From contig JABAKD010000027.1 in assembly GCA_012845835.1 (NCBI GenBank), forward strand, positions 15,948,573 to 16,012,572: a DNA stretch of 64,000 bases, written 5' to 3'. Positions 45,760-58,090 of the stretch are shown piece by piece. The position numbers and the translations under genes were made by a program. A model generated the notes under the pieces. The model worked only from the letters and a program-made list of their open reading frames with translations. It was not told the origin of the DNA and did not search any database. The number at the start of each line of letters is the position of its first letter. The first letter of the stretch is position 1. This DNA comes from Undaria pinnatifida (taxonomy: Eukaryota > Sar > Phaeophyceae > Laminariales > Alariaceae).

Positions 45760-46010
45760 CCACAGCCTTCAGATTTTGTCCCTCTCAAAAGCGGGTTTTA
45801 TAGTTTCCGTGCACAGATTGATTAACATCACCCTGTTGACCCTGGTACAAGCTACACTGTAGTTCCAAGGGGAATCGCCGACCCACATATCCTTATTAAG
45901 GACACAGACCCAGTAATACGCACGATCGGAGCATCACACGCAGTTTCAAAGACGAGTTTCGACGAAATCTTCGATTTCACAGATTGGAGTGTATTTTTTA
46001 TTAATACGGA
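45760..46010 (-). repeat. Family B dispersed repeat, long copy
   Basis: On plus: GGGTTTTATAGTTTCCG.GC, CACCCTGTTGACCCTGG, GCTACACTGTAGTTCCAAGG, GATCGGAGCATCACACGCAG and TTTCGACGAAATCTTCGAT. About 250 bp, no ORF. Confidence 0.85.
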
Positions 46011-46291
46011 GTATTATTTTTGTAATACGCACCACCTGGTTGTGCTGCGTCTCCAGGTGGGAGTTGACGTGTATATGATGCTATGTATTATGTGATTGGG
46101 TACGATCGGTTGTGGTTGGAAAAAAAATAATCCAACACTACACTACACTGCACTGCGGTACACAGTACTGTATAGAGTACTCTGCTTCCAAACATTTCGT
46201 TCGGAAAACGGGGGTATGCCATATAACAGTTTATCAGTTCATCAGTTAGACTTTCTAGTCGTAAATAAAGGAGATACCGATAAGCGCTTTT

Positions 46292-46673
46292 TGTCACGGT
46301 ACTCCGAGTGGGGGATGCGTGGTTGGTCGGTGTTAGGAAGCGTGCCCTTCATGGGTACCGGTGTCTTTATTAGTCTCTCCTCATGGCTCACTGGCTAGGC
46401 TCAAAGCTTATGCATGATTTCCTCTACATTGAATATCAAAAAACAGACATAACAGGGCTAGGCAGGGTAGTGCAGGGTAGGGCAGGGTAGTGAGATGAGG
46501 GGCGTCCTGCTTGTCCCATCGTCGTCACCTACATTATCGCCCATCTATGATGGCCTAGATGTGAGTGTGACATCATTTAATGACATCAAATATCACGTGG
46601 TTTCACCTCAACCATGACATGGTTTCACATCGAATGTATAAACTATCCCTCTACGGAGAGCACTCCATTACAT
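46292..46673. mobile_element. Putative solo LTR, second family
   Basis: 382 bp, TGTCACGG...CCATTACA, aligned with the 386-bp copy inserted in the retroelement LTR at 63,435. A GCAGGGTAG repeat lies inside both. Confidence 0.6.
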
Positions 46674-47574
46674 TAGGCCACCCTGAATAGTCGTAGATGC
46701 AGATCACATGGCATTCAAAGAATGATGTCAACAAAACATCCAGAATTGGAAAGGGGATCGAAGACGCGGCTATTCGAAACAAACGAAAACGAGGCTATAG
46801 ATTCCCCCACACGTCGTAATATTGAGGCTAAAATGCCTCATATTGCAATAGATACAACCCCATGATGGCGTGCGTGTAGTTGTTCTTCGCATCAAACCGT
46901 TCTGTGATGAATTGCGTATACCCTATACCAGCTACTACACCAGCTAAATAAAGCAACTTTGCCCATTGACATCGAGCACATCCAGCACATCCAGTGTCGG
47001 TTCGTACCGATCCTTTCGCCTATTAATCAATCCTACTGATAATGGAGAGATACAGACTCTGTTGTCACTGTATTGTCACAGAATAATATGTGGTCAAAAC
47101 GTACTCACTCACAAACTACGTACGGCGTACTTGTGCCTAGTCGAATGATCGACGATTGTTTGTTACCAGGTATAGACCTATATCTGCGACACCCTTTACA
47201 TATAGCATACGCGTAAGGGGTGTCGCCGACCTATATAGATGTACGAGGAGTAGATATATAGATATATATATATACATTTATACGACCTAAAGCTGTTCGT
47301 ATCGCCCCCCCCCCTTCGAACACTCAGCCCTTTCCTCACTGGTTGTACGACTTACAGGATATACATGATAATCTGATGCATTCCTTCCACAACCGTCAGA
47401 TTTTTCCCTTTACAAAATGATTTATAGTTTCCGCGCACAGATTGAGTAGCCCCCGTCCCCCTGCCCCCCCGCTCCCTCTTGTTCAAGCCCCGGCCCCCAC
47501 GCCCTTAAAATCTCCGCCCCCCCTTACCGGTTATACTACTTTCAGGATACACTTGAGAAAGTGATGATGATGCA

Positions 47575-47825
47575 TCTCCTTCCACAGCTGTCAGATTCTG
47601 TCCCCCTCAAAAACGGGTTTTATAGTTTCCGCGCACAGATTGATCAACATCACCCTGTCGACCATGGTACAAGCTACACTGTAGTTCCAAGGGGAGTCGC
47701 CGACCTATATCCTTGATGAGGACACACACCCAGTAACACGCGCGATCGGAGTATCACACACAGCTTGCAAAGATGAGTTCCGATAAAATCTTCGATCTCA
47801 CAGCTGGAGTGTATTTGTATTCTTA
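47575..47825 (-). repeat. Family B dispersed repeat, long copy
   Basis: Same landmarks as the copy at 45,760: GGGTTTTATAGTTTCCGCGC, ACACTGTAGTTCCAAGGGGA and GATCTCACAGCTGGAGTGTA. Confidence 0.85.
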
Positions 47826-48148
47826 TAATATATATTTATATCCTAAATGAGGACACACACCCAGTAATACGCGCGATCGGAGTATCACCGAGGACCAACG
47901 CCCGAATGGATAGGGTGGGCCGTAGCTGGACCAAGTCAGGCGGAAGGCTGTTCTTTCATTGCCGGGGGTGCCGTTAGTGGGTGAGCTTACGCAAGTCCCA
48001 CACTACCCGGAAAGATGACATTCCGGGTGGCTATCTCCACCGCACCTGACCCTCAGGGGACAGGCCGGGTCGACATACTCACGCATCCGTACAACGACAG
48101 CTTGCGCTACCTCAGTGGTAACGGGGACCGCCGGTAGGGACAGGTGAC

Positions 48149-48250
48149 GCTATCGCTATCGCTATCGCTATCGCTATCGCTATCGCTATCGCTATCGCTA
48201 TCGCTATCGCTATCGCTATCGCTATCGCTATCGCTATCCCTATCGCTATC
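48149..48250. repeat. GCTATC hexanucleotide array
   Basis: About 17 units, one variant. It produces an artefactual Ser/Asp frame. Confidence 0.97.
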
Positions 48251-48299
48251 GCGGGAACCGAAGGACACGCCAGAAAAACAGCTGGATTGCGAATGCAAT

Positions 48300-48699
48300 T
48301 GAGTTAAATCGACACACGACGTGTATGAAAATACGTGGGCGGGAGGTTTTTCGCATGACTTCTCCCTTGTGTTAGCGCCTGTATTCCTCTCCATATCGAC
48401 GAGGGCTCGCCTCGCCATGGTACATTTTCTGTGGTTGGTTTGCCGTAGAGCCTTTCTGCCCCCCTCCGCCACACCGGCGGCTCGCGGCAGGTTTTTGATG
48501 GGTGACTTTTGCCTTGTTGTAGGGTCTGCTTTTTTTCTACTGCTTTTCTTCGCGTGTTTTTGGCTCCATAGCCAGACCGTTAGAGGTGTGGGAGTGGGTT
48601 TTGAGGAGCCGCACCTTCGACTCATGGTCTAGTTCGTAGAACCGGAGGATCCCTGAATCTCCCATATTTCTGCATATGCGACTCATCAGAGTGGGCTAG
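48300..48699 (+). mobile_element. 3' internal end of a retroelement related to 56,412-63,891
   Basis: Plus-strand sequence from TGACTTCTCCCTTGTGTTAG to GTGGGCTAG is colinear with the minus strand of 56,679-57,050, including GCCGTAGAGCCTTT and TTTTGAGGAGCC. Confidence 0.8.
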
Positions 48700-48968
48700 T
48701 GTTAAGATACGGCCTCGAAAGGCCTGTAATTATCCGAAATTGAGATCATTTGGATGGGTTTCGTATGGTAAGGTTGGCGTTTTATATTCGGGAAAGTTAG
48801 GAAATATATCGGAGGCACGTGCCTCCGATCTCAGAAGCTATCCGGGGCTCATGGTGGAATCGAATAAAGCTACGTCTCTACGAAGGAAATAAAGTGAGTA
48901 CTCTCCGAGGACCCGCTCAATTGGCAGACCTGCAGGGGGCACTCTGTGTCCTCGCCCACAACCTTACA
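48700..48968 (+). mobile_element. 3' LTR of the fragment at 48,300
   Basis: TGTTAAGATACGGCCTCGAA to ACAACCTTACA, 269 bp, the same family as the LTR at 56,412. AGAGTGGGCTAG just before it fits a polypurine tract. Confidence 0.8.
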
Positions 48969-51349
48969 CAAGTGTGGTGAGCTTAAGCTTTATTTTTCCC
49001 CATCCGCCGGAGGATACAAACAAAAAACGAAAAAAAATATCGGAGTATCACACACAGCTTGCAAATATAAGATTTGACGAAATCTTCCGATCTCACTGCT
49101 GTGGTGTGTTTCAATGTTTCGTAATGTATCATATACATACCCTTCCCCTTCCATGAACGACCCGGTCCATGAGAACGCCCCCCCCCTCCCCCCGAGAACA
49201 CTGCCGGTGAAGCCTAAAAACTTTAAGCATGCCCCGATTTTGTTTTCGCCCCCCTACATGTGAGGTCGCCCCGGGGTGTTCTTTTTTTGCCTTTTTTTTG
49301 TCATCCATCGGGGCGTTCACAGAAAAATTCAAGGCAGTCATTCCCGCAACTGCTAACATTGATTGTTCTTGCTCCCAGCAAGGGCAACGCCAACAGAGAA
49401 GCTGCTATGATCGCCTCCCAACCTATGCCAAGCGAAGCATGACTAACGAAGTAACGTAATTGAGCGCGTGTACACTTAACGTTCCTTTCAAAACACTATC
49501 GATTCGCATTTCTCCCTTTCGTTCTCAATGGCGGTGACATTGCATGACCACATCACCTCGCCTGTTGTATTGGGCAATATGTATCTCTTGCTTATAATTA
49601 GCGATGTCACAAAATAATAGTATCTACATGATTGCACCGATCGATTAAAATATTCTATCTTTTGATCCATGTACAATAACAAATTATGAAGCTTTTAACA
49701 CGTTGTTTACTACACCTGAGAACTGGGTTGCATACTACATGTAACATCAAACCTTCTAGAATAATAAACATTACCAGGCGGGTGATATAAAGGGGTGTAT
49801 TCTTGCTACAACCGCCAGATTCGTCCCCTTTAAGGGTTTATAGTTTCCGCGCACATATTGAAATCCCCCCCCCCCCCTCCGATCCCTCTTGTTCAAACGC
49901 CCCACCTGAAATCAAAATCTACCAGAGTAGTAAACACTACCAGCCAGCTGATATCATCTTATTGTCCTTCTAACCATCCATGCCATAGCTCCAACTCATC
50001 TCCGTCCTCCCCCTCCCTCCCCCCCCCACCCAGCTCTTTCAAACGCCCCACTTACAATCGAAATCGGCCAGAGTATTAAACACTTCTAAGCAATTGATAT
50101 CACGGCATTGTCTTTCTAGCCATCCATGACGTAGCTTTCATTCACCCCCCCCCCCCCCTCCAACGCCCCCTCCTTCCCCACACCCCGCACGATCGCCTCG
50201 ACCCAGCACCGCGCGTATAGCAAGCCCCTACATATACGATTAATACGCGCGATCGGAGGATCACACACAATGTTGCGAAGATCAGTGTCGATCAAATCCT
50301 TGATATCATAGCTGAAGTGTATTTTAATATTATATGTGACCTAAACCGCTTGAAAACCCTCCCCCCCCGCCCGCCCCCCCCTTTTTTTTCCTCGCTCTCT
50401 CTTGCTCAAACGCCCCACCTAATATCAAAATCCGCCAGATTAACAAACACTTCCACGCCCTGGATATAGCCTCATTATCTTTTTAGAGCCGTCCATGCCG
50501 CTGCTGCAATTCCCAATCCCCCCCCCCCCCCAACGCCCCTTCCTTTCCCACCACCCGCACCATCGCCTAGACCTAGCACCAGATGACTTGCGCTGCCACA
50601 GCTCTGCAGAACAGGGAGCTATTCAGACAAACACCCCGGGAAATTTCTAAGACATCTAGTACTTGCAGCCTGCCCGATGAGCCGTATCTGCGGGGACAAG
50701 ATTCAAGATTCACGTAGTGTGGACGAGCGATGTAGGATATTTCGTATTGGGAAATGAGTGTTTTCTATTGGATGGTGGTGTGTGGTCAGAATGTCAGCCA
50801 CCCCGCTGGAAACATGCCTTCTACGGTATGTTTAGTTCTTGGTTGATTCCGATGGGGTACGCCCTTTATATCAGTATCTGTTTGGTCCAGTTTTTGCCCC
50901 TGATTTGTGGGCGGCTTCTGGCCGATCTTGACTCATCCCATGTCTTGATTGTGATAATATACTCGGATCTACGCGACAATAATATAATGGATTCTTCTAG
51001 ATAATGATCAGCACCTACTTGGGACTTCTATTTTTTCCGCTGCCACCGCGCAACCAAGGCCCCCGCATGACGTGACCCACGTGAGCAAGCCGACCCTGAG
51101 CATGGGTTTTCCCATCATCACACTAGTGCTATTTACATAATGAAAGAAGCAAAAAAAAAAAACACGTTTATGTTTTATTTTGGAGCCGACAGCAGTGAGG
51201 ACAATACGACACGAGTTTGATTCTCGGACATTAATACGAGCACATACAATGTACATCATGGTGTACATGACATGGTGTACATAATGGTGTACATGAGGGA
51301 GACCGCGGTGGACGAAGGCAGGAAGGAGATGGCAGACAGGGTAGCAAGG

Positions 51350-51899
51350 TACCAGGCCGACTAGTAGGTACATAGCACTTTTCGTCTTTTTCTGGGGTAT
51401 TTTTTTCCCCTTTGTTCCCTCCTTGCGTGTCCAGGTTTTTGGCTCGTGTTCGGATTATCTTATTTTGGTTTTACTTTACTTTATTTTATTTCATTTTATT
51501 ATGTTTCTTTTCCGAGCTTTGGCTCTCCTTTCCGGTTGGGTTGTTTCTTCGATTTCCCCTTCATTTTGTTTGTTTCATTTTTTGTTTTATTTTTATCTTT
51601 GTTTTTATTTGTTTTCTTATTTTGTTTTTGTTTTTTGTTTTTGTTTTTGTTTTTGTTTATTTCGTATTTCTCTCTTCCAATGTATTTCTGTTGCTGACGT
51701 ATGTATGTTGTGCCTGTCGTACCCAGTACTAGGGCATGACATTGCGTTGTCGAATGCATTACGATGCATTATCTCTGTGTCGTAGCTTGTGACCACAGAG
51801 CTGATCTTTCTAGGGTGAAGAATCAGTACGGACACTGGGTGTGCTGGATGTCGACGAGTAGAAGAACGGTTTAATGTGAAGAACACACACACACACATG
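51350..51899. repeat. ~545-bp element, inverted arm A
   Basis: Runs from ACCAGGCCGACTAGTAGG through a GTTTTT-rich middle to TTTAATGTGAAGAACACACA. It is the reverse complement of 53,909-54,453. The T-rich and A-rich protein frames here are artefacts. Confidence 0.93.
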
Positions 51900-52489
51900 A
51901 CATGGTGTACATACATGACATGGTGAATCCTACAATTTCCACTCCGGGGCGTTTTTGTTTTTTATGGAAAGATCACCCCGCTACCTCTGACAACGCCCCG
52001 GGGTGTTCTTTTCAACCAAGAATGGTTATGTGTGCCCCGGGGAGCGTTTTCAAGGGATGTTGGATATTGTTGTTGTTGTTCTCACATTAACTCGCATAAT
52101 CAAGTCCGTGGTCACAGGACAGGCTCCAGTCACTCTGGAGCTGAGGAATACCCCAGGGAAAAAACACACACAACCCAAGGTGGTACACGCATATATCACA
52201 GCTGACGCAATTCATGCCTCCACCAGAAACATAAAAAAGTGAAATCGGGAGTCAGTCTACGACGTGCACCATATGATGAGTTTCGACAAAATATTCGATC
52301 TCACAGCTGGACTGTATTTTTTATTTTTATAATAGGAATATAGCTGTCGATAGGCCAAGGAATCTGTCAATAAAACGGTTGGTTGGTGAACGGTCAAATT
52401 ATTTAATCTCCGGATACGACAGTGCCACACTGCTACGAGTACGTACTCGACGAGTGTATTTTTGTATTTTTTTTCTTCAAATCCCATGT

Positions 52490-52660
52490 ATTATCCACGC
52501 ACTACTCTCGCGCTCCCTCCCAGTATTAATAGTAACTCAGATCCGGGGTCACATAGCGGGCCCTCCTGCCCCCTCCCCACTACGGTACGTGCCTTCATTT
52601 TTATCGCGATGAAAACAATTCAGCAGTTTCTTCCCTCGTCAACTCGCGTCGAAATGTAAG
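52490..52660 (-). mobile_element. SINE-related copy
   Basis: Nearly identical to 9,680-9,850 across CTCTCGCGCTCCCTCCCA, CACATAGCGGGCCCTCC and TTCATTTTTATCGCGATG. Confidence 0.7.
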
Positions 52661-53589
52661 TATTAACAAATAATAGTAACTTCGAGTGCAACATGCTTGC
52701 ACCAGGCAGCAGATAGAAGCACCGACAGAGGGGATGAAGGACGTAAAGAGCGTGCAGAGTACAGAGGCACAGGCAATGTAGCATACGTTCATATCACATA
52801 TATCGACCACCTGCACGATCGCCTAGACCTAGCACCACGCGTATAACAAGCTGCTACATATCTTTGATCTCACAGCCGAAGTGTATTTGAATATTATTTG
52901 TGACCTAAACCTCCTAAAAAATCTCCCCCCCCCCCCCCCCCCCCCCCCCCACTCTTGCTCTCCCTTACTCAAACGCCCCACCAAATATCGAAATCCGCCA
53001 CATTAATAAACACTTCACGCACAGGATATCACCTCATTATCTTTCGAGAGCCATCCATGCCGCTGTGTTCCCCCCCCCCCCCCCGCCTCGAACGCCCCCT
53101 TCTTCCCCATCACCCGCACCATCGCCTAGACCTAGCACCACTCGTATAACAAACCCCTCACCTAAAGCCCTTCCTCCCCCCCCGCCCCCCCCCCGCCCCC
53201 ACACACCCCACCTCCCCCCCAACCCATCCCAACCCCACCCCCTCGAACACTCCACCCTCTCTTTACTCACTGATTGTACGACTTACCCCAGGATATACAT
53301 GATAAACTGATGTATTATTTCCAAAACCGTCACATTTATCCCCTCAAAATAATGTATAGTTTCCAGGCACATATTGAGCTGCCCCCCCCGCCCCTCCCCC
53401 CCCCCCCCCCCCGCCCCCAAGGATTTATAGCTTACATGCACAAATTGCCCCCTTCCCCCCCCCCCCCCCCCCCCCCCCCTCCAAACCCGCTCGCTTTTGA
53501 TCAAAACCAGGCCCCCACGTCCTTCAAAACTCCGCCCCACCCCCCTCACCGGTTATTCGACTTACAAGATTCACTTGATAAAAGGATAC

Positions 53590-53845
53590 ATTTCCCTTCA
53601 CAGCTGTCAGATTTTTTCCCCCTCAGAAACGGGTTTTATAGTTTCCGCGCACAGACTGACTAAAATCACCCTGTTGACCCTGATAGCTACACTGTAGTTG
53701 TAAGGGGAGTCGCCGACCTATATCCTTAATGAGGACACACAACTCGTAATGCGCGCGATCGGAGTATCACACACAGCTTGCAAAGATGAGTTTCGACGAA
53801 ATCTTCGATCTCACAGCTGGAGTGTATTTTCATTTTTTATAATAT
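53590..53845 (-). repeat. Family B dispersed repeat, long copy
   Basis: GGGTTTTATAGTTTCCGCGC, GGGGAGTCGCCGACCTATAT, AAAGATGAGTTTCGACGAAA and CACAGCTGGAGTGTATTTT. Confidence 0.85.
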
Positions 53846-53908
53846 ATACTATAATATACTATATACTGTATCCTAGTATATACCTGATAGTATATAGAGC
53901 GCAGCAGT

Positions 53909-54453
53909 GTGTGTGTGTGTTCTTCACATTAAACCGTTCTTCTACTCGTCGACATCCAGCACACCCAGTGTCCGTACTGATTCTTCACCCTAGAAAGATC
54001 AGCTCTGTGGTCACAAGCCACGACACAGAGATAATGCATCGTGATGCATTCGACAACGCAATGTCATGCCCTAGTACTGGGTACGACAGGCACAACATAC
54101 ATACGTCAGCAACAGAAAAACATTGGAAGAAGAGAGAAATACGAAATAAACAAAAACAAAAACAAAAACAACAAAATAATAATAATAAGAAAACAAATAA
54201 AAACGAAGATAAAAATGAAACAAAAAATAAAACAAACAAAATGAAGGGGAAATCGAAGAAACAACCCAACCGGAAAGGAGAGCCAAAGCTCGGAAAAGAA
54301 ACATAATAAAATAAAATAAAATAAAGTAAAGTAAAACCAAAATAAGATAAACCGAACGCGAGCCAAAAACCTGGACACGCAAGGAGGGAACAAAGGGGAA
54401 AAAAATACCCCAGAAAAAGACGAAAAGTGCTATGTACCTACTAGTCGGCCTGG
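53909..54453. repeat. ~545-bp element, inverted arm B
   Basis: Reverse complement of 51,350-51,899, about 2 kb away. It differs mainly in the (CAAAAA)n/(AAT)n middle. Confidence 0.93.
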
Positions 54454-54454
54454 T

Positions 54455-54772
54455 ATGTGTGTGTGTTCTTCACATTAAACCGTTCTTCTACTCGTCGACA
54501 TCCAGCACACCCAGTGTCCGTACTGATTCTTCACCCTAGAAAGATCAGCTCTGTGGTCACAAGCTACGACACAGAGATAATGCATCGTAATGCATTCGAC
54601 AACGCAATGTCATGCCCTAGTACTGGGTACGACAGGCACAACATACATACGTCAGCAACAGAAATACATTGGAAGAAGAGAGAAATACGAAATAAACAAA
54701 AAAAAAAACAAAAACAAAAACAAAATAATAATAAGAAAACAAATAAAGACAAAGATAAAAATAAAACAAAAA
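54455..54772. repeat. Truncated third copy of the 545-bp element
   Basis: Direct repeat of the first ~315 bp of arm B, ending inside the CAAAAA-rich stretch and then joined to unrelated sequence. Confidence 0.92.
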
Positions 54773-56411
54773 AGGTATGCAGTGAAATGATTCAACCCGC
54801 ATTTTACATACAACCCCCCGCCTGTTGTAGTATTAGTGTAGCAGTAGCACTAGTAGTACTTAGTAGCAATAGTAGTAGTAGTAGTAGTACCGTATTTTTT
54901 GTCGGCTGCTCCGACCGCCAGCCGAACAGTTCCCCCTTCCCTTCATCTACCAACCAATGTTAAGGCGTTTGTCACTATTTATACTTCGAAGTATGCAGCA
55001 CCAGGTATACTGCTGCTGCTGTTGTTACTGTTTTCCATTGATTCATATACATGTCTTGCAATTAGCTGCTGGCAATGGCGGCATGTATTTGGCGTCCAAA
55101 CCGTTGACAGCACGACGTGTTACAAGAATGCAGGCAGGCGCTAACTAGCTTGACCGTTGACCGGTTGATACGTACTGGAATTGATTTTACGATTTTACTC
55201 CTCCTTTACGGTGGTTGTTGTTGATATTCATTACTACTATTAATACTGTTGTTAGTGTTTGTGTTACTGCTAGTAGTGTTACTGTTAGTTTAGCATTTCT
55301 AATATTAATACTACTGTTGACCGGTTGTACTTCTACTACATAAACAGTAGTATACTGCTGTATGTATGTCGATGTATGTTGACGTGTGAACGAAAATGCT
55401 ACTGCGAACAGGTCGTACGTGTTGATCCCCTTGTTGCGATGTGTGTACACGATTGATGTTGGTTTTACTGATGATGTAAACTATCAAAGTGTGTTTGCTG
55501 ATTCAGTGAAAATGTTATTATTAGTAGTAGTGTTGAGTGTTGAGCGATCTCGTGTTGATCCCTCTCCTACACATTGATAGACAGTTACTTGACGATGCCG
55601 CCTTGATACTGGAAGTGGTATAATGATTAATACTGGTAGCATGGCTATCATACGGTGTGGTAGATGTTACTACAATTGCTGTTGACCGGTCGTGTTTTAA
55701 GTCCTCTTCGAGATACGGGTGGTGCCGTCGATGTCTTCTTGGCTGCAAGGCCGACGGCATTGAACGGTTGAAATGTCAAAAGGTCAAAAGATACCACCAT
55801 GACACACGACACGCGTGGCTGTGCTCCCTCGTAACAACGATAACACCGATACCACCGATACCACCGACAACACCGATAACACCGATAACACCAATAACAC
55901 CGATAACACCGATAACGATGTACTTGATCTTTATTTTGCGCCGTCGTAGTCCATACATAGCTCCCACCTTCCAAATTGACTCACCGCTGGAATCGCCAAA
56001 GGGCTAAATTAGAATAATGTGCCCGGGGGGGTATTAGGGTTAATAACCTTTTCTTTCTATGGCGACATGATAACACAGCCACTTGTTCTACTACATACTG
56101 CACAGTGCATATACTGTCATAGCCCATATCTAAAACCTCTTTTTTCATGGATGTGCGTATTACAAACCTCAAGGTAACTGGAGTTGCGGGTCCGTAACAA
56201 TCTTTATTGCGGTAAAACAATGTGGCGTAGGTAGCATCCCCTGAACGGAAATGCCTCCATTCACATTGGAAGCGTTGTGGATGAGTGAAAACCACATCAT
56301 CAGCAACCAACCGTTTTTTTTTGCGGTAACAGCGGTGACAAAAATAAACGTACGAGGGCTCGATGTCCTTACAAGTGTTGTAGGTACCATTTGTCGCAAA
56401 AATTGGGGTAA
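54773..56411. other. No recognisable gene
   Basis: Contains TAG and GTT/ACTG-rich simple sequence (54,857-55,380) and the ATAACACCG array. The frames from 55,980 to 56,400 match nothing I know. Confidence 0.6.
55837..55917. repeat. ATAACACCG array
   Basis: About nine 9-bp units, ending before a short unique stretch. Confidence 0.95.
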
Positions 56412-56678
56412 TGTGAGGTTGCTAGGGGTGAAACACAGAGTGTATCTACAGGCCGACCAAGTGGGAATGCCCCCGGGTGTTACTCACTTTCGTAGCTCAA
56501 AGCGGGAGAGAAGCAGCTCGTATTATTTCTTCGAACCGATGGTGACAATTTGGACGGGAAGCACGATTCTCTCGGTCTCCTGACTATCCCGAACAGAAGA
56601 CGCCAAGATATCATACCAAAGCGGCCAATTACCTATCGACTCAGGTGATTGCCGGTCTTATAAGGCCGTACCTTAACA
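56412..56678 (-). mobile_element. 3' LTR of the retroelement
   Basis: 267 bp, TGTTAAGGTACGGCC on the minus strand, ending CCTCACA. Confidence 0.85.
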
Positions 56679-57120
56679 CTAGCCCACCCTGATATTATAT
56701 GTCGCTTATATATGCAGAATTATGGGAGATTCGGAGAAACTCCAGTTCTACGAAATAGACTATGATGAGTCGAAGATGGGGCTCCTCAAAACCCACTCTC
56801 ACGCATCTAAACAGCCTGGCTATGAAGCCAGGAAAACGCGAAGTAGAGCACTTGAAGAAAACGCAGACCCTACAACAAGGCAAACCACTCATCAAAAACC
56901 TGCCGCGTTCCACCGGTGTGGCGGGGGGGGGAGGGGGAGAAAAGGCTCTACGGCAAACAAACCACAGAAAAGGCACTATGGCAAGCAAACCCTCGTCGAA
57001 GCGAAGGGGAACACAGGCGCTAATACAAGGGAGAGGTCATGCCAAAAACCTCCCGCTGACCACCGGCATGACGGGGGGCTAGATGAGGAAACAACAAATA
57101 CCCGGAATGGAAGGTGACAT
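56679..57120 (-). mobile_element. 3' non-coding end of the retroelement
   Basis: No long frame on the minus strand. It is colinear with 48,300-48,699 and ends in AGGGTGGGCTAG before the LTR. Confidence 0.7.
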
Positions 57121-57539
57121 CATCTACAGCCCCGCGAGGGGGAGAAGTGTTTAGCCGAAAAAGTAGAACAAACACAACACAAAGAAATAAAAGACAACAC
57201 ACTGTCCCGTATATAGCTCTGTAGCACGTTATGCGTGAACAGGGTACCCTGGTCGCCCCCAGGCCCTGGGCTGAGGAGGGCGTCGGAAGGGCGAGTTTGA
57301 ACGAACACCAAAAACCGACAGTCCTGCGCCTCAGATGGCGGCGTGATTATCCGGACCCTGGCCCGACACTGAGCGGGGGCGTCGGCAGGACTGAAAAAAA
57401 ATGGTAAGAACCGTCCCACATCCAGACAAAAAGCTCGAAATCCCACAAACAAGCCAAGGACAAGAACTCCAAACCTCATAATCCGAGAAAAAAGAGGAAA
57501 ACTCTCGAGGAGCGGCGGCGGCTTGAAAGCCAACTAGCC

Positions 57540-58090
57540 ACACGGTCGCATCTCGAGGGTCATCTACGCTACGTTGAATCCCCGGCGGGAAGACGATATC
57601 GACGTAGATCTGTAGATACCAAGAGCCTCGTACGGTCCCCGTCGAAGTCGTGTAGCGCGCCGGAGGGAGAAGAAGCTTAATCAGCTTCGGGTCGACCGAA
57701 AATCGGATCAGATATACCCCGCCTTCAGTCGTACTCGCGCTGATTTGCCCAAGCCACGACAACCCATCATCGTTCTTGTACCAAACGTGGGCTCCCTGAG
57801 GGAGTACTGTGTCGCGGAGGCGGCGAATCCACTCTGATGCGCGTGACGCGAGCGGAGCTGGGCGCCAAAAATGGTTGACGTTGTTCAGAGAAAGCTTACG
57901 CTGTGCCGCACCGATGCGCATTCGGCGGTAAAGCGAAGCGATTGGTTTGGCGGGGTTGGTCCGGGCTGCCGGCCGACTAACGTAAGATGCGGTTTCGAGA
58001 GTGTTTGAGGTCCGTTTCCCACTCCTAGGCTGGTCCAGAGAGTCCCAGCCAATAAGTTTCGTTTATCACCGAGATGACGCCACCGCGGGT
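57540..58090 (-). pseudogene. Chromodomain-like and C-terminal integrase region
   Basis: TRGGVISVINETYWLGLSGP resembles a chromodomain strand and runs into a stop. Then MRIGAAQRKLSLNN, GAHVWYKNDDGLSWLGQI and LLPPARYTTSTGTVRGSW follow, the C-terminal region of Ty3-type integrases. Two stops lie between them. Confidence 0.7.

Larger units (their letters stand above)
47300..53480. repeat. Poly-C cluster with a ~220-bp dispersed unit
   Basis: At least six poly-C runs (near 47,308, 49,866, 50,145, 50,520, 52,926 and 53,458) occur within copies of a unit carrying CCGCCAGATTAACAAACACTT-like, AGCCATCCATGCC and ACCCGCACCATCGCCTAGAC landmarks. Family B fragments are interleaved. Confidence 0.75.

Noticed and set aside
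48107-48625. 172-residue frame with Ser-Asp repeats
   Set aside because: Arises from the GCTATC array plus the retroelement 3' non-coding end.
50717-51004. 95-residue frame with hydrophobic stretches
   Set aside because: No recognisable domain, no homologous copy in the window and no splice or promoter support.
51412-54393. Phe/Leu/Val-rich 'membrane protein' frames
   Set aside because: Translation of the T-rich middle of the 545-bp repeat.
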